From Candidatus Villigracilis proximus (GTDB lineage: Bacteria; Chloroflexota; Anaerolineae; Anaerolineales; Villigracilaceae), in contig JADKBB010000004.1 of the NCBI GenBank assembly GCA_016715195.1, positions 124,001-188,000 on the forward strand: a DNA stretch of 64,000 nucleotides. The letters are read 5' to 3'. The notes under the pieces were generated by a model, which ran no database searches, was not told the DNA's origin, and was given only the letters and a program-made list of their open reading frames with translations. A program made the translations under genes and the position numbers. Within the stretch, counting starts at the first letter, position 1; every line of letters starts with the position of its first letter. Positions 1 to 9,337 of the stretch are shown in pieces.

Positions 1-1539
1 GTTTGCGTCTGCAAAATATCCCGCCACATATACATCTGTACCGATCGCCGCGATCGCAGTGATCGGGTTCCTTTGGAAAACGCCATTGTCAATACCATAT
101 GCAGACCAAGCTTGAGTGGTGGTATTCACACTGGAAAAATAATCTGCATTGGGCTGTATGGCGCCATTGTCGTTGAAGCCGGTTTGATAACCGCCAAGAT
201 ATAACTCACCTGCAGATAAGGCAATACTAAACAGACCGTACGTAAATGGCATTGTCAAAGGGCTTGCGCCGGAACCATCGTCATCTACAAAATTCCAGGT
301 TCCCGAACCGGTAGTGTATTTTGCCAAATGTTTACCAGCCGCCAGGCTTGGGTCTGACATATTGAAAGCACCGACCACATACAAAATACCCGAATTCAGC
401 ACCATGGAACGGACACCCGGGCTGGACATACCACTGACGTTAAGCGCACCATTTGCAGAATACGAACCGAGAGCCGACCAGGCGGAACCATTCCATTTGG
501 CAACGTGATCTGCGGCGGCAATTGAGTCAACATTTGTAAAAGAACCGCCTACATATATTTCAGTGGGCGAATTGACAAGAATGCTGAGAACATACCCGTT
601 GGAAATACCGTTCGCCAACGCTGACCAGGCTGAACCATTCCATTTGGCAATTCGGTCTGCTTCAGCGATGCCATCTGCGTTTGTAAAACTACCGCCCACA
701 TAAAGATCACCATTCGATGCATCAACCGTAAGAGCATAAACGAAGCTGGCTATAGAACCAACGCCTACGCCATTATCGCCCAGGCTCGACCATGTGGTGG
801 TCATGGTGTTGTAACTGGCAACATAGTCTGCTTCGGCGATTCCATTTAAGTCGGTAAACGCGCCGCCGACATAAATAAGATCATCATAGAAGGCAATTTC
901 ATTAACTGAGTTGAATCCCGTTAACGTAGTCAAACTTCCCACCGCCGACCAAGCGTTTCCATCCCATTGGGCAAGGTTATTAGCGATATTCGCGCCAGAC
1001 GTATTCAGTACGTTTAAAAAAGTTCCCCCGATATAGAGAATGCCATTTGAGAAAGCCAGGGTATCCACCTGATTGCCAGCGAGAGCGCCATTACCAGAGC
1101 CATTACTGGAAAGCGCATTCCATTGTATGCCATCCCAGCGCGCAATATGATCAGCCTCGGGAATACTATCCAGATCGCGGAAAGCGCCGCCCACATACAC
1201 ATCTGAGCCATTTACAACTACGCTGTAAACAGCCCCCTCGAATGCGCCGGCAGAACCAACTGCACTCCAGTCATCCTGCGCGGAGACCGGCGAAAAAACC
1301 GGCCCGTGTGCCGGGTCTAATTGCACATCCCAGCCTTCGATGTCGAAAGAACCGCTGAAATTTTTATCCAGATTTAAGGTGCCATCCGGGTTGAGATAGG
1401 ATTCAGGCGAAAGACCTTTGCTGGTGACAGTCTGTGCGGGTGTTGCGGCAAAGACTGGCTGCGCCGGCGTTACCGCCAAAACACCTGCGATAAGACTTAA
1501 CAACACAACTAATCGTAAAAAAGTATTCATTGTTTTCAT
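1..1539 (-). CDS. Secreted beta-propeller-like repeat protein, C-terminus off the window
   Basis: The reading frame is open from the ATG at 1539 to the left edge (513 residues), so this is the N-terminal part of a longer protein. It starts with a signal peptide (hydrophobic stretch LRLVVLLSLIAGVLAV, then an Ala-rich cleavage region). From about residue 100 there are roughly eight repeats of about 50-60 residues with the pattern Y-V-G-G-x-F-T followed by I-A-x-W-N-G-x-x-W-S-x-L, as seen in Kelch-like or Rax2-like beta-propellers. By analogy with the ten downstream genes it probably ends in SLH-like repeats beyond the edge; that is inference. It is divergent from the STAND regulator at 1671, with about 130 bp between them. 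A second in-frame ATG lies at 1530. Confidence 0.8.
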   Translation of the reverse strand, partial: MKTMNTFLRLVVLLSLIAGVLAVTPAQPVFAATPAQTVTSKGLSPESYLNPDGTLNLDKNFSGSFDIEGWDVQLDPAHGPVFSPVSAQDDWSAVGSAGAFEGAVYSVVVNGSDVYVGGAFRDLDSIPEADHIARWDGIQWNALSSNGSGNGALAGNQVDTLAFSNGILYIGGTFLNVLNTSGANIANNLAQWDGNAWSAVGSLTTLTGFNSVNEIAFYDDLIYVGGAFTDLNGIAEADYVASYNTMTTTWSSLGDNGVGVGSIASFVYALTVDASNGDLYVGGSFTNADGIAEADRIAKWNGSAWSALANGISNGYVLSILVNSPTEIYVGGSFTNVDSIAAADHVAKWNGSAWSALGSYSANGALNVSGMSSPGVRSMVLNSGILYVVGAFNMSDPSLAAGKHLAKYTTGSGTWNFVDDDGSGASPLTMPFTYGLFSIALSAGELYLGGYQTGFNDNGAIQPNADYFSSVNTTTQAWSAYGIDNGVFQRNPITAIAAIGTDVYVAGYFADAN

Positions 1540-1622
1540 TTTTAATTTTTTTCCTTTTTAATAAATAAACCTAATGGATTAAATCTCCAACCGAATGAAC
1601 AGTTTACATCCTTTCTTATTGA

Positions 1623-1663
1623 GTTTGTTGACAGTTTGTTGACAAAATAAAATCGTGTAGAAT
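1623..1663 (+). promoter_or_regulatory. Tandem 11-bp repeat and possible promoter before the 1671 gene
   Basis: The 11-mer GTTTGTTGACA occurs twice in tandem (1623-1633 and 1634-1644). Each copy contains a perfect -35-like TTGACA. A -10-like TAGAAT lies at 1658-1663, only seven bases before the ATG, so a transcript from it would be leaderless or nearly so. No Shine-Dalgarno sequence is visible. Spacing from TTGACA to TAGAAT is 13 or 24 bp, neither ideal, so the exact promoter is uncertain. The tandem repeat could be an autoregulatory site for the XRE domain of the downstream protein (inference). Confidence 0.35.
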
Positions 1664-1670
1664 CAACTGC

Positions 1671-4019
1671 ATGGCAAAACCACGCACCACCCTTGAACCC
1701 GTCACCACGGCCAGCCTTGGCGAATTGTTACGTTATTTTCGCGAACGTGCCAACCTATCGCAGCGCGAACTGGCGCAAAAAGTCGGCTATCACTACAGCT
1801 ACATCAGCCGGCTTGAGAAAAACGAACGCGCCTTAAGTGAGTCTGCTTTACGAAAGTTATTTATCCCTGCCTTAAAACTGGAACATGACCCCAAAGCCAC
1901 AACACGGCTGCTCGAACTCGCAACCAGCATAAATCTATCAGCGGCGATCACTGATTCAGACTTGCAACCCGCTTCAAGTTCCGCCCGAAGCGCGGGGCTT
2001 CCAGTCAACCTCACCCCGCTGCTGGGGCGCGAGGCTGAATCTGCAAGTCTATTCAATATCCTATTAAATGAAAGGACGCGCCTCGTCACGTTGATCGGAG
2101 CGCCCGGGGTCGGCAAAACCCGTCTGGCGCTGCATGTTGCCGAACAACTCGCATCTAATTTTTCTGACGGCGTAATTTTTATAGACCTGATGCCAGTGCT
2201 TGAAACAGATCAGGTACTGCCCACCCTCGCAGCGGCATTAGACACACAAGAAAACAATTTACCCGCTATCTTAAGCCAGCGCAGCCAGCTGATCGTGATC
2301 GATAATTTTGAACAGGTATTGGAATCTGCCCCACAACTCCTGCCCCTGCTCAATGCCCCGAAGATAAAGATCCTCACCACCAGCCGTGAAGCGTTGCGTT
2401 TGCGCGGCGAACAAGAGTTTCCACTCGCGCCTCTGCCCGTGCCCGATGAAAAAACAAATCCATCCGCGCTGGATTTCGCCTCTGTGCAATTATTTCTGCA
2501 AAGGGCACAATCTGCCAAACCAGATTTTCAACTGGAAGGAGAAGACGTTTCACGCGCCGCCGAAATCTGCCGCCGTTTAGACGGTTTACCTTTGGCGATA
2601 GAATTGGCCGCTGCGCGCATCCGCAGCTTAAGCCTGACCGCCATGCTCAAACAATTTGACAGGCGCTTCGAGTGGCTCACACACGGCGGACGCGATCTGC
2701 CTGTATGGCGGCAAACGCTATGGGGCGCAATCGAGTGGAGTTACACCCTGCTCAGCGGACAGGAACGCGCCCTGTTCACCCGCCTTTCTGTTTTCGCGGG
2801 CGGCTGGAACCTTGAAGCCGCCGAGGAAATTTGCAGTGACGAACTACTTTGTACCCCCTCAGATATTCTCAACTTGCTCATCCAGTTAATAGACAAATCA
2901 CTGATCACAGTCGATGCGCAGACCGGGCGCTATCACTTCCTTGAAACCTTGCGTGAATTTGCATTTGAAAAATTAAAAGATGGCAACGACCTTGAGCCAA
3001 TACGGCAGCGACATGCCGCGTATTACATAAAATTCATCGAGATTGCAGAACCCCATTTAAAACAGGGTGGAGATCATACGAACTGGTTGAATCAAATAGA
3101 AGCCGAACACAACAACCTGCGTGCCGCCCTCACCTGGAGCATGGAATCTTCCACACGCACCGCCCTCGCAGGAGGTCTTGTTTTATCCCTCACCAATTTC
3201 TGGATGATGCGCAGTTATTTTACAGAAGCCCGGCGCTGGTTAAATAAGATCCTTATACTCAACCCCGCGCCAACAATAATCCGCGCCCGTTTGCTGCGCA
3301 GTGCAAGTGATTATTTCAGAATACAAGGTGACTATGAAAAAGCGGCCGCTCTTGAAGAAGAGGGATTCACGATCTCCAAAGCATTGAATTACGAAACCGG
3401 CATCTACGCAGCAATGGACGGGCTCGCCATATTGGCGGGCATCAAAAAAGAGTACGCGCGTACAGTTGAATTACTGGAACAAGTCCTCATCTATCGGCGG
3501 CAAACAAATGATGCGTTGCGCCTTACACCAACCTTAAACAATCTCGCCACCGCGCAGCGTAGAGCAGGCAATCTTGAACGTGCCAGGGAACTATACACCG
3601 AAGCGATTTCGATCAATCAGGCAAACGGAAACCTGATGTCACTTGGGCACGCTTTGAACGGCCTGTCTGAAGTCTATTTGGAATTAAAAGAATATACCCA
3701 TGCCATTGAGTTACAGCGCAGAAGTCTTGTCACCCGTTATCAACTTGGTGATATCAAAGGCGTCGCTTTTTCCCTGGGTGCGCTCGCTATTTCCAATTAT
3801 CGGCTTGGTCATATTGTGCTGGCAGTACAATTGGAAAGCATCGGCCAGAAGATCCGCAAAGAGACGGGAGCAGGTATGTCTCCCGCGGCAAGTGTAGAGA
3901 ATAAAGATTTTCGTAAACAGCTGCAAGCGAAACTTGGCATAGATGCTTTTGAAGAAGCCTGGTCCAGCGGGCAAAACCTTTCGGTCGAGCAGGCAGTGGA
4001 ACTGGCTACAGAAAGTTAA
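1671..4019 (+). CDS. XRE-HTH / NB-ARC STAND ATPase / TPR transcriptional regulator
   Basis: A 782-residue one-protein regulator. Residues 14-70 form an XRE/Cro helix-turn-helix (LSQRELAQKVGYHYSYISRLE). An NB-ARC type STAND ATPase follows, with Walker A GAPGVGKT at 143-150, Walker B LIVIDNFEQ near 207-215, a TSRE sensor motif near 237 and the GLPLAIELAAARI motif near 300. The C-terminal half is helical TPR-like repeats. STAND proteins of this kind are ligand- or protein-triggered ATPase switches, here wired to a DNA-binding head. It is the first of three such regulators placed on the plus strand among minus-strand surface-protein genes, and it faces the 4088 gene tail to tail across a shared terminator. 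Regulation of the neighbouring surface genes is plausible but not shown. Confidence 0.88.
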   Translation: MAKPRTTLEPVTTASLGELLRYFRERANLSQRELAQKVGYHYSYISRLEKNERALSESALRKLFIPALKLEHDPKATTRLLELATSINLSAAITDSDLQPASSSARSAGLPVNLTPLLGREAESASLFNILLNERTRLVTLIGAPGVGKTRLALHVAEQLASNFSDGVIFIDLMPVLETDQVLPTLAAALDTQENNLPAILSQRSQLIVIDNFEQVLESAPQLLPLLNAPKIKILTTSREALRLRGEQEFPLAPLPVPDEKTNPSALDFASVQLFLQRAQSAKPDFQLEGEDVSRAAEICRRLDGLPLAIELAAARIRSLSLTAMLKQFDRRFEWLTHGGRDLPVWRQTLWGAIEWSYTLLSGQERALFTRLSVFAGGWNLEAAEEICSDELLCTPSDILNLLIQLIDKSLITVDAQTGRYHFLETLREFAFEKLKDGNDLEPIRQRHAAYYIKFIEIAEPHLKQGGDHTNWLNQIEAEHNNLRAALTWSMESSTRTALAGGLVLSLTNFWMMRSYFTEARRWLNKILILNPAPTIIRARLLRSASDYFRIQGDYEKAAALEEEGFTISKALNYETGIYAAMDGLAILAGIKKEYARTVELLEQVLIYRRQTNDALRLTPTLNNLATAQRRAGNLERARELYTEAISINQANGNLMSLGHALNGLSEVYLELKEYTHAIELQRRSLVTRYQLGDIKGVAFSLGALAISNYRLGHIVLAVQLESIGQKIRKETGAGMSPAASVENKDFRKQLQAKLGIDAFEEAWSSGQNLSVEQAVELATES

Positions 4020-4022
4020 AAC

Positions 4023-4058
4023 AATCAGAGCCGTGAGAAAAATCTCACGGCTCTGATT
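4023..4058. terminator. Bidirectional hairpin terminator
   Basis: A perfect 15-bp stem (4023-4037 with 4044-4058) with a six-base A-rich loop lies between the convergent genes ending at 4019 and 4088. A/T tracts flank it on both sides. Confidence 0.9.
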
Positions 4059-4087
4059 TAACTTATAGACTGATCGTCAATTCATTG

Positions 4088-5821
4088 CTACGGCAGATTA
4101 AATGTCTTGACAAGAAAGACCGCCATCTGCGCGCGGGTCACATCTGAATCGGGGCAGTAGTTACCGCCGCCGCAGCCGGAGGTAATGCCGTCGGCGACAA
4201 GTTGTTTAATGAAAGGAGCAGCCCAATAATTGGCGGCCACATCGTTGAAGCCGGTGCTGACTCCCACCGCGGGCGGGGTAAAGCCTGATCCATTCTTGGC
4301 CTTCAACAAAAAGACTGCCATTTGCGCACGCGTCACCGTCGCATCAGGACAGTAGATTCCAGCACCACAACCGCTGGTGATGCCTTCGGCGGCCAGTTGT
4401 TTGATCCATGCGGCTGCCCAGTAATCAGTGGCGACATCGCCGAAGCCGGTATTACCGTTTATTGCGGGCGGCGTATAACTTGAGCCGTGAATCCCTTTCA
4501 ACAAGAAGACTGCCATCTGCGCACGGGTGACTGTACTATCAGGGCAGTAGATGCCCGTGCCGCAGCCGCCGGTAATGCCGGCATCATATAAACGTCCAAT
4601 GAAGCTGCCTGCCCAATAATCGGAGGGAACATCCAAGAAGGGTACATCTACCACGGTAACATCATCTAAATTAAAGTTGACGCCTTGTCCAGTGGTGACT
4701 GAGGAAAAAGAGATCGTGTGTGCGGTGTCATCGGCAAAAGTGCTGAGATTCACCAATATTGGTGTGTAAATTGGATATGAACCTTGCTGAGTTGCGTTCG
4801 CCGAAAACACAGTCACATTATCCACTTTCACATTGAATACATCTCCTGCATCGCTTCCTGCCTGGGCTGCACCGATCCAAAAGTAAAACTGGAGTTTGAG
4901 ATTTGGAAATCCACTGGGGATGATGATGGATTGCGAGAGAATGGCTGTCTCATTTGTTGAAGTCCCTCCGAACCAGCCCCATACGTAGCCAGTTCGCGGC
5001 AAGGCAGATCCACCACCATTCGTACAATCTCCAACTGTGCATAAGGGTGTTCCGAAATTTGTCGAAAATTCTGTCCAATAAGGATTGGGTGGGTTGGCCT
5101 CGAAACTGGGGTCTTGTATCTGGAACAAGGAGGCGAACGGGACACTGATAGTTGTTCCGTTGATACCGTCATTCCCAGAGATGACGAACAGCTGCAAACC
5201 AAAGACCGTCAACACGAAATCCAGTGTCTCAGCAATTGTCGTAGGCTCATCAGGACAATAAAGATTTGCGCCACATTCGTTCGCAATACCTTGGACTGCG
5301 AATTCCTTGATCCAGTCGGCCGACCAATAGGAAGTTGGCACATCTGTAAAACCAGTATCGGCTCCTGCAGGTGGAGGGTAATAACTGGTACCATTTTCGG
5401 CTCTTAATATGAAAATCGGTATTTGTGAACGATACACAAAGGCATCAGGACAGTAGTTGCCACTGCCACAGCCGCTAATGATGCCTTCGGCGAAAAGTTG
5501 CTTGATCCATGCAGCGGCCCAGTAGTCGGTTGCGACATCACCAAAGCCTGTACCACCTCCCACGGCCGGGGGTGTATAACTGGCACCATGCATGCCTTTC
5601 AAGAGCATTACTGCCATTATGGCGCGAGTAAGCGGCATATTGCTGACATCAGAAGCATAAGAGTCAGTTATATGGTCCCTCCCTTGCGTAACCGGAGTTT
5701 CGGTGCTTAATTCGCCTTTTGTTTTGTCAGTCATGGCGAGAGCTGGACCAAAAGAAGAAAGTATTAACGTCATTGTAATTAAGATTAATATTGCACGTAA
5801 AACGAACTTTTTGTTAATCAT
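4088..5821 (-). CDS. Secreted protein with SLH-like repeats at both ends
   Basis: 577 residues with a signal peptide (LILITMTLILSSFGPALA). Unlike its paralogues it carries SLH-like modules near the N-terminus (about residues 60-215, degenerate: RAIMAVMLLK, then RSQIPIFILR) as well as the standard three at the C-terminus (about 395-577, ending FNLP). Between them is a region of about 150 residues with a jelly-roll look (repeated aromatic and Asn-rich strands, a C-TVGDC pair), perhaps a carbohydrate-binding or MAM-like domain; its family is not recognised. A good Shine-Dalgarno (AGGAGGAAC) precedes the ATG. The protein is presumably exported and held on the cell surface. Confidence 0.85.
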   Translation of the reverse strand: MINKKFVLRAILILITMTLILSSFGPALAMTDKTKGELSTETPVTQGRDHITDSYASDVSNMPLTRAIMAVMLLKGMHGASYTPPAVGGGTGFGDVATDYWAAAWIKQLFAEGIISGCGSGNYCPDAFVYRSQIPIFILRAENGTSYYPPPAGADTGFTDVPTSYWSADWIKEFAVQGIANECGANLYCPDEPTTIAETLDFVLTVFGLQLFVISGNDGINGTTISVPFASLFQIQDPSFEANPPNPYWTEFSTNFGTPLCTVGDCTNGGGSALPRTGYVWGWFGGTSTNETAILSQSIIIPSGFPNLKLQFYFWIGAAQAGSDAGDVFNVKVDNVTVFSANATQQGSYPIYTPILVNLSTFADDTAHTISFSSVTTGQGVNFNLDDVTVVDVPFLDVPSDYWAGSFIGRLYDAGITGGCGTGIYCPDSTVTRAQMAVFLLKGIHGSSYTPPAINGNTGFGDVATDYWAAAWIKQLAAEGITSGCGAGIYCPDATVTRAQMAVFLLKAKNGSGFTPPAVGVSTGFNDVAANYWAAPFIKQLVADGITSGCGGGNYCPDSDVTRAQMAVFLVKTFNLP

Positions 5822-6140
5822 TTTGTTCCTCCTGAGAAATTTGATTTTGATAACTGTTTGTTATTGAAGAATTTGCAAAATGTTTTGTCCTCCTATAAGT
5901 AATGCACGGAAAATACGATGTGCAAAGATTATTCTTCCAATTAAACTGTTAAAAGATGCTAATATTTTGATGTGGAGAAGAATATTTTTGATTTCCTCCC
6001 AAAGCAATTTACCTTTTTATAAAGCTTTTTAAGTGAATTTTACCACTATGTACTATTAAGTTTTCTTCTTCTTATTGCAAGTCGAAAGCGTTGGTAACTA
6101 AAACATTTATTACAATTTAAATAGGTCTTGCAAATTATAA
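5822..6140. other. AT-rich intergenic region
   Basis: Leader and promoter region of the 4088 gene. It contains two Shine-Dalgarno-like CTCC clusters on the minus strand (near 5826 and 5889) and long A/T stretches. No ORF, RNA gene or repeat was recognised. Confidence 0.5.
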
Positions 6141-6174
6141 AAACAGGCACTCTTTGAAGAAGGAGTGCCTGTTT
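6141..6174 (-). terminator. Hairpin terminator of the 6193 gene
   Basis: A 15-bp stem (AAACAGGCACTCTTT with one G-T wobble) with a GAAG loop, followed on the minus strand by an A/T-rich stretch. Confidence 0.85.
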
Positions 6175-6192
6175 TTGCGTATTGTTTTGCTA

Positions 6193-9072
6193 TTATGGCA
6201 GATTGAAAGCCTTGACGAGGAACACCGCCATTTGGGCGCGGGTCACATCTGAATCGGGGCAGTAATTGCCATTTCCGCAGCCAGCAGTAATACCCTCTGC
6301 AACCAATTGTTTGATAAATGCTGCCGCCCAGTAATTTGTGGCGACATCATTGAAGCCGGTGCTGACTCCCACCGCGGGCGGACTGTAGCTGGAGCCATTC
6401 TTGGCTTTCAGCAAAAACACCGCCATTTGCGCGCGGGTAACTGTACTATCGGGACAGTAGATTCCAGCGCCGCATCCGCTGGTGATGCCTTCGGCGGCCA
6501 GTTGCTTGATCCATGCGGCGGCCCAGTAATCCGCAGCGACATCGCTGAAGCCGGTATTGCCATTCACAGCAGGCGGCGTATAACTTGAACCGTGAATCCC
6601 TTTCAACAGAAAGATCGCCATTTGTGCGCGGGTCACTGTGCTATCAGGGCAATAGGTAAGCGGTGTTACCAAACACCCACTCGTAATGGCAGCGCCATAC
6701 AAGCGTTCGATATAGCCGTAGGCCCAGTAACTTTCAGGCACATCTGCAAAAGTAGGGCTATCTTTAAAGAGCGTAACAATATTATCCGCAGGGCGGTTGA
6801 CCAACAACTGAAGATTGACATCATCGTACCAAACATCCATACCAGGACCGCCCAAGGGATTGGTTCCAAGCACGCTATTGGCTGTCGTAATCAGGCCAAC
6901 GGTCGGCGTGCCTGAGTTCCTGCTTATAGTGATCGCCCCAGAATCTTTGACTGTGCCTTTATCCCAATAAGGACTTAAGACGACATAGTCATTGTCGGTG
7001 AGAGCAGCCGCGTAATACGCAAGCCCGGTATTTTCTCCGTTTTCATAAACCCCATCATAGCCAACGTAATCATCAACATGAGTACCTACCAGACTGTTGG
7101 ATGCTGAAATTACACCAACAATCCCCGTGGAGCCATTGCCCCAGGTTGCGGCGCCGGCATTTTCCACTGCGCCGTTATCCCAGTCGGGGCTTAACACCAC
7201 ATAATTTCCGTTCGAGAGTGTTTCAATGTCGCTTCCGACCCAATCAGTAAGTGTAGAACCGACCAGACTATTCGCTGCTGAAACCACGCCGGTCACACCT
7301 GTTGTTCCACTACCCCAGGTGACAGAGCCAGCATCTACCACTGCGCCATTATCCCAATCAACACTCGTCACCACATAATTGCCGTTCGGTAGTACCACGA
7401 CTTTACGACCAAGATAGTCATAATCTGTGGAGCCGACCAGGCTGTTAGCCGCTGAGACAATACCCGTTGTGCCGCTGACGCCATTTCCCAAAGTGACCGC
7501 ACCAGCATCCACCGCAGCGCCATTATCCCAGACGTCACTGCCCACTACATAATTACCATTAGTCAACGCGTATACATAGTTCCCCACATAATCAGCTGAC
7601 GTAGAACCGATCAAACTATTCCCCGCAGTAACTGTGCCCGATGTGCTGCCCGACCCATCAACCCAGGTGGCCGCCCCCACACCATTCCAATTGCCGCTCC
7701 TAACGACATAATTGCCATTGGTTAACGCAACTGCGCTGCCACCGACATAGTCATATGCCGAAGGGCCGATCAGACTATTGGATGCTGAGACAGCGCCAAC
7801 GTTACCGGTGGAACCATTGCCCCAAGTAGCCGCGCCGACGTTTACCAGCGCGTCATTATCCCACTGAGAGCTGGTCACTACATAATGACCATTGGTCAGC
7901 GCTTCGACTCTCTCTCCAACCCCATCCTCGGCAGTAGTGCCGTATAGACTGTTGGCTGTCGAAACGGGTCCTGTAATTCCTGATAGCCCATTACCCCAGG
8001 TGGCGGCTCCAGCATTTACGATTGCGCCGTTATCCCAATAACGGTTACCAACTACATAATTGCCGTTGTCCAGCGCCGTTACAACATCACCAATTCGATC
8101 ATCCTCTGTCGAACCGACCAAACTATTGGCCGCGGATGTAAAACCGCTGACACCACTGGTGCCGCTGCCCCAGGTAACCGCGCCGGCATCTACAATACTG
8201 CCGTTATCCCATATAGGGCTGGAGACCACATAGTTACTATTGGCGAGCTGCACGACACCGATAAAGCCAATCTGATCATTCGCAGTGGATCCCACCAGAC
8301 TATTGACCGCTGAGACCGCTCCCACTGTGCCGACTGAGCCATTGCCCCAAGTGACCGCCCCAACATTTATGGCTACGCCATCCCAACCGGGGCTTTTTAC
8401 TATGTAATTACCATTTTCCAATGGCATGACTCCATAAGAGCCAACCTCATCATTTGCTGTAGAACCGATCAAACTGTTTGATGCAGACACCGCCCCACTC
8501 ACGCCGCTAATGCCGCTGCCCCAGGTGACAGCCCCGGCACCGTTGTTCCAACAATTGCTTTGCACAACATAATTACCATTCGACAATCCTATAACCCCAT
8601 TACAACCGACATAATCATTCGGTGAAGAACCAACCAGGCTATTGGCAGACGAGACTACGCCAGAGATTCCGGTCGCCTGGTTAAGCAAAGTAACGGCGCC
8701 AGCACCATTATTCCAATCTGAGCTGATCACCACATAATTGCCATTTTGCAAAACCACCAGACCATCAGAGCCGACCCTATCATTTGCGATGGAACCGGTC
8801 AGGACACTGATCAATACATGGGTAGTGCCGTTATATAAATAAACAGCCCCAGCATCCGCGATGGAACCGGGGGCATCATAGTACGGATCTGTTACGACAA
8901 AGTTACCATTGGGTAAGGTGACCACATCATCGCCAAAATATCCGCTGTGTAAAGGGCCGTCAATATCAATTTGAACAGTGGCCGCCTGCACAGTCTCTGC
9001 ACCACCAAACAGGGAAACCAACAGCGCTAAAAGGGAAAAAATATTAAGAACGAGGCGGGTACGAGATTTCAT
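6193..9072 (-). CDS. Surface protein with about 12 WDNG/NSLVGS tandem repeats and C-terminal SLH-like anchor
   Basis: 959 residues: a signal peptide (FSLLALLVSLFGGAETVQA), then about twelve repeats of 55-60 residues running to about residue 740. Each repeat contains LxNGNYVVxSxxWDNG, an AGAVTWGNG element and a turn of the form NSLVGSTxxDxVG. The periodicity suggests a beta-propeller or solenoid. Three SLH-like modules occupy about 770-959 and end FNLP. The repeat family is not assigned with certainty. The gene is monocistronic, with its own terminator downstream and an RBS-like AAGGAGAAA before the ATG. Repeat-to-repeat similarity points to expansion by internal duplication. Confidence 0.87.
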   Translation of the reverse strand: MKSRTRLVLNIFSLLALLVSLFGGAETVQAATVQIDIDGPLHSGYFGDDVVTLPNGNFVVTDPYYDAPGSIADAGAVYLYNGTTHVLISVLTGSIANDRVGSDGLVVLQNGNYVVISSDWNNGAGAVTLLNQATGISGVVSSANSLVGSSPNDYVGCNGVIGLSNGNYVVQSNCWNNGAGAVTWGSGISGVSGAVSASNSLIGSTANDEVGSYGVMPLENGNYIVKSPGWDGVAINVGAVTWGNGSVGTVGAVSAVNSLVGSTANDQIGFIGVVQLANSNYVVSSPIWDNGSIVDAGAVTWGSGTSGVSGFTSAANSLVGSTEDDRIGDVVTALDNGNYVVGNRYWDNGAIVNAGAATWGNGLSGITGPVSTANSLYGTTAEDGVGERVEALTNGHYVVTSSQWDNDALVNVGAATWGNGSTGNVGAVSASNSLIGPSAYDYVGGSAVALTNGNYVVRSGNWNGVGAATWVDGSGSTSGTVTAGNSLIGSTSADYVGNYVYALTNGNYVVGSDVWDNGAAVDAGAVTLGNGVSGTTGIVSAANSLVGSTDYDYLGRKVVVLPNGNYVVTSVDWDNGAVVDAGSVTWGSGTTGVTGVVSAANSLVGSTLTDWVGSDIETLSNGNYVVLSPDWDNGAVENAGAATWGNGSTGIVGVISASNSLVGTHVDDYVGYDGVYENGENTGLAYYAAALTDNDYVVLSPYWDKGTVKDSGAITISRNSGTPTVGLITTANSVLGTNPLGGPGMDVWYDDVNLQLLVNRPADNIVTLFKDSPTFADVPESYWAYGYIERLYGAAITSGCLVTPLTYCPDSTVTRAQMAIFLLKGIHGSSYTPPAVNGNTGFSDVAADYWAAAWIKQLAAEGITSGCGAGIYCPDSTVTRAQMAVFLLKAKNGSSYSPPAVGVSTGFNDVATNYWAAAFIKQLVAEGITAGCGNGNYCPDSDVTRAQMAVFLVKAFNLP

Positions 9073-9284
9073 AAATGTATTTCTCCTTGTTATTATTTTT
9101 GATATACAAAACCAAACACTCTCGAAAAAACCCCGCCCTTCTTGATTGTGGTATTTTACATCTAATTTATCCGATTTGCCGGCAAAATAAAATTATATTT
9201 TTTGGAGCATTGCCCGTAAAGTCGTTTTTCGCAATCAAGTTTATATTTAGTTGCCAGTGTCTATTGTTTTGGGTCTCAGGCAAC

Positions 9285-9321
9285 AAAAAAGACTCACAGA
9301 TATTTTCTGTGAGTCTTTTTT
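9285..9321 (-). terminator. Hairpin terminator of the 9338 gene
   Basis: A perfect 16-bp stem (9285-9300 with 9306-9321), loop TATTT, with homopolymer A/T tracts at both ends. Confidence 0.92.
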
Positions 9322-9337
9322 TGTGTAACTTTTCTTT

